From the NCBI GenBank assembly GCA_009929215.1, contig SAAX01000002.1, forward strand, positions 1-64,000: a stretch of 64,000 bases of DNA, given 5' to 3'. This stretch comes from Deltaproteobacteria bacterium (lineage in GTDB: Bacteria; Desulfobacterota; Desulfovibrionia; Desulfovibrionales; Desulfovibrionaceae). The translations under genes and the position numbers were made by a program. How positions within the stretch are numbered: position 1 is the stretch's first letter; the number at the start of each line of letters is the position of its first letter. Below the pieces are notes generated by a model. The model was not told where the DNA came from. It ran no database searches and saw only the letters and a program-made list of their open reading frames with translations. Below, in pieces: positions 57,488 through 64,000 of the stretch.

Positions 57488-59794
57488 ATGCCGGAATCCC
57501 TATCCGCAACGGCAGTGGTGCGCGGCGGCCATGCCCGCACGCTTATTGGCGGTCTGGCCTATTCCTTGCGGCTGGCCATTGCTGGCAACCCCAACTGCGG
57601 CAAAACAACGGTTTTCAACGCGCTAACGGGTGCGCACCAGCATGTGGGCAACTACAGCGGCGTAACTGTTGAAAAAAAAGAAGGCTTTATCCGCCACGAA
57701 GGGCAGGAGATCATTTTGGTCGATCTGCCCGGCGCGTATTCGCTCTCGGCCTATTCGCAGGAAGAAGTGGTGGCCCGCAACGTGCTTTTGGGCGGGTCGG
57801 TGCAGGCGGTCATCAATGTGGTGGATGCGGGCATTCTGGAGCGCGGGCTGCTGCTGACGGCCCAGCTGCGCGAAATGGGCCTGCCCGTGGTTATTGCCTG
57901 CAACATGATGGACGAGGCCCACGCGGCGGGCATCAGCATTGATTTTTTGCGGCTCTCGGAATGCATGGGCGCAAACGCCGTGCCCACGGTGGGTACGGCT
58001 GGCAACGGTCTGCGCGAGGCCCTCTCTGCCGCGCGTCAGGCGGCGCTGGATACCCCCGGGTACGGTGGCAGCCCCTCACAGGGGGAACAACCAGCGGATC
58101 AGGCGCATGCCCTGCGCATCAGCTACGGGCCCCTGCTCGATCCCATTCTCGAAACCATGGAGCGGCGCATTGCGGCCAGCCCCGGCATTGCCGCCTCGCC
58201 CTATGGCCACTGCGCCCCGCGCTGGCTGGCCCTCAACCTGCTGCAAGACGATGCCGAGGCCATTGCGGCTCTGCATAAGGCAGATGCCGACCTTGCCGCC
58301 GACATGGCCCAGGTGTGCGGTTTTGTGCAGGAAGAACTGCACAGCATTGGCCGCGATGCCGAGGGAATCATCGCAGACGGCCACAGCGCCTTTGTGCGGC
58401 AGGTGGCTGCGGCCTGCATTGTCAAAACAGGCGACCGCCACCGCTTGAGCCTTTCGGACAAGCTCGACCGCGTGCTGGCCCACGCCCTGTGGGGTGCTGC
58501 GATCATGCTGGGCGTGCTCTATGCCATGTTTCAGATCACCATTGTACTGGGTTCGTACCCGCAGGGCTGGCTTGAGAGCGCGTTTGGCGCGCTGGCGGGC
58601 TTTGTGCGGGGCTCGCTTCCCGATGGCCTGTTTGCCTCACTGCTGGTGGACGGCGTGATTGCGGGTGTTGGCGGCGTGCTCAGTTTTGTGCCGCTGGTGC
58701 TCATCATGTTTGCGCTTATCGCCATTGTGGAAGACAGCGGCTACATGGCCCGCATGGCCTACATTGCAGACCGGGTGTTCCAGTTTTTTGGCCTGCACGG
58801 GGCCTCGGTGATGCCCTATATCATTTCTGGCGGCATTGCGGGCGGCTGCGCCATACCGGGCGTTATGGCCACGCGCACCATGCGCAGCCCCAAGGAAAAA
58901 CTGGCCACCATGCTCACCCTGCCCTACATGGCCTGCGGCGCAAAGCTGCCCGTGTACCTGCTGCTGGTGGGCACGTTTTTTCCGCACAATGCCGCCAACA
59001 TGATGTTTGCCATCATCATGCTTTCGTGGGTGCTGGCCTTCTGCGTGGCCCTGTTGCTGCGCAAAACTGTGCTTCGCGGCGAGGCCACGCCACTGGTCAT
59101 GGAAATGCCCCCCTACCGCATGCCCACCCTGCGTGGCATCTGCATCCACTGCTGGGAACGCACCTGGATGTACCTGAAAAAGGCGGGAACAGTGCTCGTG
59201 CCGCTGGCCATGCTTATCTGGGCGGCCATGACCTTTCCCGCTCTTGATCCGCAAGTAGCCCTGCCTTTTGAAAACGAAATTGCCCGACTGAGCGCCCGTC
59301 TTGAACGCGACGACCTCTCGGAACAGATGCGCATCACCTACGAACAGGCGCTGGCAAAATCGCAGGAAGAACTGGACGCGGAGCGGCTGCGCCACACCCT
59401 TGCGGGCAGCCTTGGCACATGGCTTGAAGGCGTCACCTCGTATGCGGGCTTTAGCTGGCGCACAGATGTGGCCCTTATTGGCGGCATTGCGGCCAAGGAG
59501 GCCATCATTTCAACCCTTGGCACAGCCTATGCCCTTGGCGCGCAAGACCCGGATGACCCGGCGTCGCTGGCAGAACTGCTGCGGGCCGACCCCTCGTGGA
59601 ATCAGGGCACAGCCCTGGCCCTGCTGGTTTTTGTCATGCTTTACGCACCCTGCTTTGTGACCCTGGTTGTCATTCGGCAGGAGTCGGGCAGCTGGAAGTG
59701 GGTTGCCTTCAGCATTGCCTTCAACACCCTGCTGGCCTTTGGCATGGCCGTGGGCGTTTACCAGACCTACCGTTTTTTATGGATGGGCTTATAG
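57488..59794 (+). CDS. feoB: Ferrous iron transporter FeoB
   Basis: LAIAGNPNCGKTTVFNALTGAHQHVGNYSGVTVEKKEG…LVDLPGAYSLSAYS; multi-TM Gate domains. Confidence 0.97.
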   Translation: MPESLSATAVVRGGHARTLIGGLAYSLRLAIAGNPNCGKTTVFNALTGAHQHVGNYSGVTVEKKEGFIRHEGQEIILVDLPGAYSLSAYSQEEVVARNVLLGGSVQAVINVVDAGILERGLLLTAQLREMGLPVVIACNMMDEAHAAGISIDFLRLSECMGANAVPTVGTAGNGLREALSAARQAALDTPGYGGSPSQGEQPADQAHALRISYGPLLDPILETMERRIAASPGIAASPYGHCAPRWLALNLLQDDAEAIAALHKADADLAADMAQVCGFVQEELHSIGRDAEGIIADGHSAFVRQVAAACIVKTGDRHRLSLSDKLDRVLAHALWGAAIMLGVLYAMFQITIVLGSYPQGWLESAFGALAGFVRGSLPDGLFASLLVDGVIAGVGGVLSFVPLVLIMFALIAIVEDSGYMARMAYIADRVFQFFGLHGASVMPYIISGGIAGGCAIPGVMATRTMRSPKEKLATMLTLPYMACGAKLPVYLLLVGTFFPHNAANMMFAIIMLSWVLAFCVALLLRKTVLRGEATPLVMEMPPYRMPTLRGICIHCWERTWMYLKKAGTVLVPLAMLIWAAMTFPALDPQVALPFENEIARLSARLERDDLSEQMRITYEQALAKSQEELDAERLRHTLAGSLGTWLEGVTSYAGFSWRTDVALIGGIAAKEAIISTLGTAYALGAQDPDDPASLAELLRADPSWNQGTALALLVFVMLYAPCFVTLVVIRQESGSWKWVAFSIAFNTLLAFGMAVGVYQTYRFLWMGL

Positions 59795-60961
59795 ATGTCT
59801 ACTACCACAGAGCGCGTCACCGGCATGAGCATACGCGCATATCTTGCACTGGGCCTCACCGTTATGGCCCTGCTTTTTACGGCCAGCTTTTTCTACTTTA
59901 TGAGCATGACGCGCGAAATGAGCGTTTCGGGCACCAAGACCTACGGGGCCTTTATGGCGCTTACCGAGGCCCGCAACAAGGCAGACCTTGCCCTGCTTGA
60001 GCGCCTGCGCGAAGCAGAAGGGGCGCTGAACGCCGCCCGCCAGAACGCCAATACCCTCGGTCAGGCAGACGCCGCCCTTGGGGCACTTGCCGCATCCATT
60101 GCCGAGCTCTCGGCCCCGCAGACCGCCACAGAAGACATGCTGCTGCAACTGCGCCGCACGGCCACTCTTGCGCACGACTTTGAAAACAATCTGCTTATGG
60201 CATTTTTGCTGCTTGGCGCTGGCCTTGTCACGCTCTTTGGCCTGTTGCGCCTGCACCTTGCCCGCCCGCTGCAAGGCATCATGGCCTTTCTCAACCAGTT
60301 GGGCACAGGGGCCGCCAGCCAGCCGCCCAAGCGCAGCTTTATTGTTGAGCTGGGGAACATTGCGGCATCGCTTGAAAATCTTGGCACATACCTTTCGCTT
60401 GCAACCGTGCGCTCGCAAAAACTGGCTTCGGAGCACGACCATTTTCAAAAAATGTCGCTGGTGGACGGCCTCACCGGGGTGGGCAACCGCCGTGCCTTTG
60501 ACGAAAAACTGCGAACCCTGTGGCTTCAGGCCCAGCAAGGGCAAACGCCCCTTTCGCTCATCATGCTCGATGTGGACACCTTCAAACGCTACAACGACAA
60601 TTTGGGGCATCAGGCTGGCGACGAATGCCTGCGCCGCGTGGCAGCGGCCATGAGCAGGGCCGCGCGCTCTACCGACGTATGCGCCCGCTACGGCGGCGAA
60701 GAATTTGCCCTGCTGCTGCCCGGTGCGGATGCCGCCAAGGCCCAGGTTGTGGCCGCCCGCGTGCATGCCGAGGTGGCCCGCGAACAGCTGCCCCACCCCG
60801 CCTCGCCCGTAAGTACCTTTGTGACCGTGAGCCTTGGCGTGAGCTGCATACGTCCGCAGCCCGACCAGGATATTGAAAGTCATACGCTGGTGCGCCAGAC
60901 CGATGCCGCCCTGTACGAGGCCAAGGCCGCAGGCCGCAACCGCACCTGCGTGTATGGGTAG
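59795..60961 (+). CDS. Membrane diguanylate cyclase (GGEEF)
   Basis: Two TM segments; MSLVDGLTGVGNRRAFDEKL…RSTDVCARYGGEEFALLLPGAD; ATG directly abuts the feoB TAG. Confidence 0.92.
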   Translation: MSTTTERVTGMSIRAYLALGLTVMALLFTASFFYFMSMTREMSVSGTKTYGAFMALTEARNKADLALLERLREAEGALNAARQNANTLGQADAALGALAASIAELSAPQTATEDMLLQLRRTATLAHDFENNLLMAFLLLGAGLVTLFGLLRLHLARPLQGIMAFLNQLGTGAASQPPKRSFIVELGNIAASLENLGTYLSLATVRSQKLASEHDHFQKMSLVDGLTGVGNRRAFDEKLRTLWLQAQQGQTPLSLIMLDVDTFKRYNDNLGHQAGDECLRRVAAAMSRAARSTDVCARYGGEEFALLLPGADAAKAQVVAARVHAEVAREQLPHPASPVSTFVTVSLGVSCIRPQPDQDIESHTLVRQTDAALYEAKAAGRNRTCVYG

Positions 60962-60969
60962 GAGCACAC

Positions 60970-61608
60970 CTAACCCACACCATTGCCAAATCTTTCTCTT
61001 AACACGGGAATAATCAATTTATCTGCATTTTCTTTGATCGAGTCTTCAATTTCTGCTATTTTCTTCAAAAAAATATTTTTATGTATTGATAAATCTCCAT
61101 ATTTTATATGAGCTATAGATCCTATCTCATCAATAAGATTACAAGCTTCTACCCCATAAAAGGATAACATTTGAATTTCAAGTTCATAAGCCTGATCTGC
61201 TTCCATCCATGCTTCTTCTTTAAACATTTTATGTATCCACCGGTCTGTTAACAATAACTGTTTTGAAATCATCTTCGCTTTCTGAACGACTTCTACAGAA
61301 ATCTCGTTCCATGATCCATCTGGAGGTAAAGAGAGGCTTACATCATTTAACTTTGAAAAAAATGATTCATCATGGTTTGCATAATACTGAAAAAAACAAT
61401 TTTCTATATCTTCAATCTGACTACTACAGGAAATCACAAAATCAGACAGTGCATCAATTATTCCTTAATATATATGGCAAGCTTTCCTTTTTTTATCTTC
61501 TTCTTTATTACGATGCACGTAAAAATTCCACGCCAGTGTTATTAATGCGCCTCCCAATGAACTTGATAATAGCATTGATATAAATACACTAAAATCAAAA
61601 TCTTGCAT
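60970..61608 (-). pseudogene. AT-rich gene for a membrane-anchored hypothetical protein, interrupted by an in-frame TAA at 61465-61467
   Basis: RBS ggaggg + MQDFDFSVFISMLLSSSLGGALITLAWNFYVHRNKEEDKKRKACHIY* then, in the same frame, GIIDALSDFVISCSSQIEDIENCFFQYY… to 60970. Confidence 0.6.
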
Positions 61609-61779
61609 TTTCCCTCCACCATAGCTAACTATAAAAAGTTTTTTAACTTCACAATAATTTCACCTCAACAAAAATATGGCAAGTGAACACCTTCCGCATG
61701 CCAGCCAAGTCCCATAGTATTACTCAATTATGTTCACTGGCTTATTCTTCGGGTAACAAAAGAACGCCCTGTCATAACG

Positions 61780-61803
61780 CAAAAACCCCGGCATGCCGGG
61801 GTT
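61780..61803 (-). terminator. Rho-independent terminator downstream of feoA
   Basis: aaccccgg-catg…ccggggtt, minus strand followed by TTTTT. Confidence 0.75.
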
Positions 61804-61840
61804 ATACGAAGCAAACACTGCCTGCCAAAAAATCAAATTG

Positions 61841-62083
61841 CTAGGGTGCAGATGTCTGCACCATGATGGCCCCGGCCTCTCTGCGGCGCAGGGCAATGGT
61901 GACCTCTGCGCAACGCAGGGCCAGCGGGTCGCGCAGGGGCGCGTAGCCCACCACCGATACAGGCATGCCAGATCCCAGCCCCATGTCGCGTATGCGGCGC
62001 GCAAGCTCTCCTCTGGCATTGATGCTCACAATGCGGGCCACCTCGCCCACTTTGAGGGAAGTAAGTGGAATTACTGAATCCAT
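61841..62083 (-). CDS. feoA: FeoA-domain protein
   Basis: MDSVIPLTSLKVGEVARIVSINARGELARRIRDMGLGSGMPVSVVGYAPLRDPLALRCAEVTIALRRREAGAIMV. Confidence 0.92.
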   Translation of the reverse strand: MDSVIPLTSLKVGEVARIVSINARGELARRIRDMGLGSGMPVSVVGYAPLRDPLALRCAEVTIALRRREAGAIMVQTSAP

Positions 62084-62493
62084 AATCCTCCACCGTCCTT
62101 TTAAAAACAACTTTCAATTTCAATTTACTTCTCATGCCCGCTGGCGTCAAGGATATAAGCATGGTCAGGCAGCGCGAGAGTTTGCGCGGCTGCACGCGCC
62201 GTAATGTAAGCCCGCTGCTCATGCGCTGCTGGTGTCGCCGTTGTTGCAACGCAGCCCAACAAGACTCGCCCGGCGACGGCCTGGGTTATGCCAAGTTTAT
62301 GACCAAGTTATGTTCAGAATTATGGACAGACTTATGCGCGTGGTTATGGGCAAATCTACGGCACTCCTCCAGCCCTGGCAGGGCAGATGCCCGCGTCCCA
62401 CTCGACCATGCGGCCCGACTCTGGCATGATGCAGGGCAGCGGCAGAACCTATGATTTCTGCCTGCATTCGCACACGCCAACAATGGAAACACC

Positions 62494-63180
62494 ATGAGCA
62501 TACTGAAAAAAGCTCTGGAGCGGGGGCTCACCCCCTCCAACGTCATAAGCTACCTGTGTCTGCAAATCATGCGCGTCAACGGCGCACTGTGGGGGAGCCT
62601 ACGTCTGCGCCTCAAGGCTCTGGCCCTTGGCGTGCGGGTTGAACCGGGTGTTTCGGCCCACGGCCCCGTGGGGCTCATGCGCTGGCCGGGCAGCAACATA
62701 CACATTGGCGCGGGCGCAAGCCTTATTTCATCCTGGCGGCGGGCCACCGCAGCCACCCTCTACGCCCCGGTGCGCCTGCGTACCTTTGGGCCGGGGGCCA
62801 ACATAGAGATCGGCCCCGGCTGCCAGCTCAGCGGCACGTCCATCACGGCCCGTTCCACGGTTATCCGCTTTGGGCGGCAGGTGATGTTTGGCCCCAACTG
62901 CATTGTGGTGGATTCTGACTTTCACGCCCACTGGCCGCCCGAAGCCCGCGCCACAGAGCCCGGCATGGAAGGCGACCGCCCGGTGAACGTTGGCGACTAC
63001 GCCTGGATTGGCATGAACTGCCTCATCCTCAAGGGTGTGACCATTGGTGAGGGGGCCATTATCGGCGCTGGCAGCGTGGTAACGCGCGATGTGCCGCCCT
63101 TCTGCCTTGCCGCAGGTTCGCCCGCTCGCGTGCTGCGCTGCCTCAAGCCCGGCGAAACGCCGCCTGCGGATGCGCACTAG
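62494..63180 (+). CDS. Hexapeptide-repeat (LbH) acyltransferase
   Basis: IGMNCLILKGVTIGEGAIIGAGSVVTRDVPPFCLAAGSPARVLR. Confidence 0.88.
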   Translation: MSILKKALERGLTPSNVISYLCLQIMRVNGALWGSLRLRLKALALGVRVEPGVSAHGPVGLMRWPGSNIHIGAGASLISSWRRATAATLYAPVRLRTFGPGANIEIGPGCQLSGTSITARSTVIRFGRQVMFGPNCIVVDSDFHAHWPPEARATEPGMEGDRPVNVGDYAWIGMNCLILKGVTIGEGAIIGAGSVVTRDVPPFCLAAGSPARVLRCLKPGETPPADAH

Positions 63181-63191
63181 GTCGCACTAAC

Positions 63192-64000
63192 GTGCCTGTT
63201 GGGGAATATATCGCCGCACTGCTGGCGTCTGAAAAGCTGGGGCGGCAGGTTACCTGCCATCGGCTTTTTGCGCCCGCCGAGCCGCACTACGCGCCCACCA
63301 GCCTGCCCTGGCCCGCTGCCATCAGCCGGGTGCTGGAGCAGCGCGGCATAGAGGGGCTGTACAGCCATCAGGCGCTGGCCACAGACCATATCCGCGCGGG
63401 GCATTCCATTGTTGCGGCCACGCCCACGGCCAGCGGCAAAAGCCTTATCTACAACCTGCCCGTGATCGATCGCTACCTGCGCGACCGCGATGCCCGCGCC
63501 CTGTATCTTTTTCCGCTCAAGGCGCTGGCGCAGGATCAGCTGGGCGCGTTCAACGCGTTGGTCACCGCCGCCCTGTACGACGGCGACACCACCGACCACT
63601 TTCGCCGCAAGATACGCCGCAACCCGCCCACGGTGCTCATCAGCAATCCCGAAATGCTGCACCTTGGCATCTTACCCCACCACGAGCAGTGGGTGGAATT
63701 TCTGGCGGGGCTGAGCCATGTGGTTGTGGACGAGGCCCACACCTACCGTGGCGTGTTTGGGGCGCACATGGCCCAGGTGTTCCGGCGGATCAACCGCATT
63801 GCTGGGCGCTATGGCGCACGGCCCGTCTATGTGCTGTGCACGGCCACCGTGGGCAACCCCGGCGAACTTGGGGCGGCGCTGACAGGCACTGGCAACCCTG
63901 CGGATACTGCAAGCCATGCTGCTGGCGCAGGAGTTCTGCCAGATAGCTGCCCTGACACTGCAAGCCATACGGCCGACAGCCCCGCAGCCGCCCGCACGAC
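63192..64000 (+). CDS. YprA/MrfA-like DEAD/DEAH-box helicase, N-terminal part (truncated at window end), GTG start
   Basis: LYSHQALATDHIRAGHSIVAATPTASGKSLIYNLPV…LFPLKALAQDQ…VLISNPEMLH…VVVDEAHTYRGVFG…CTATVGNPGEL; open to the window end. Confidence 0.8.
   Translation, partial: MPVGEYIAALLASEKLGRQVTCHRLFAPAEPHYAPTSLPWPAAISRVLEQRGIEGLYSHQALATDHIRAGHSIVAATPTASGKSLIYNLPVIDRYLRDRDARALYLFPLKALAQDQLGAFNALVTAALYDGDTTDHFRRKIRRNPPTVLISNPEMLHLGILPHHEQWVEFLAGLSHVVVDEAHTYRGVFGAHMAQVFRRINRIAGRYGARPVYVLCTATVGNPGELGAALTGTGNPADTASHAAGAGVLPDSCPDTASHTADSPAAART

Noticed and set aside
61393-61424. 7-A run (minus strand AAAAAAAGG at about 61485) as programmed frameshift site rescuing the interrupted gene
   Set aside because: Upstream and downstream segments are already in the same frame, so a frameshift would not bypass the TAA productively.
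61263-61583. 106-aa plus-strand ORF in the AT-rich island
   Set aside because: Antisense to the better-supported minus-strand interrupted gene, which has a clear RBS.

Overview
The window looks like a contiguous chromosomal segment of a sulfate-reducing deltaproteobacterium, Desulfovibrio-like by gene content. This assignment is from gene content only; no search was run. It is about 60% GC and mostly housekeeping and energy-metabolism genes.

Main blocks, left to right:
- aprBA and qmoABC plus the qmoC-distal hypothetical gene (dissimilatory sulfate reduction), minus strand.
- A chorismate-mutase-like/EPSP-synthase-like fusion protein, aminotransferase, exported rhodanese, and an isolated flagellar hook gene.
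- aroE and aroQ.
- hdrCBA plus flx-like electron-bifurcation genes, with an apparent FlxD/FlxC fusion.
- A tandem HdeA/B-like periplasmic protein, AEC transporter, ilvD, and flippase.
- proB, obgE, rpmA and rplU, then an RlmD-like methyltransferase.
- The F0 genes atpI-like, atpB and atpE, then rex, cobS, a nitroreductase, GT2 and cbiA.
- A short-form purH, purA, holB, and a large two-SBP/PAS/GGDEF protein.
- asnS, asd, a class IV aminotransferase, a glycosyltransferase, a TtuA/Ncs6-like protein, feoB with a coupled GGDEF protein, an AT-rich island, feoA, a hexapeptide acyltransferase, and a truncated YprA-like helicase.

I found no rRNA, CRISPR array, tRNA or intact transposase.

The most interesting leads are:
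- the CM/EPSPS-like fusion that has lost the canonical EPSPS catalytic motifs;
- an AT-rich membrane-protein gene interrupted by one in-frame TAA between feoB-DGC and feoA;
- the tandem HdeA/B-like protein;
- a terminator-like hairpin inside the first codons of cobS;
- feoB directly coupled to a diguanylate cyclase;
- several core enzymes carrying 12-bp-repeat-derived insertions.

No clearly new multi-gene system (defence, secretion or BGC) is evident.
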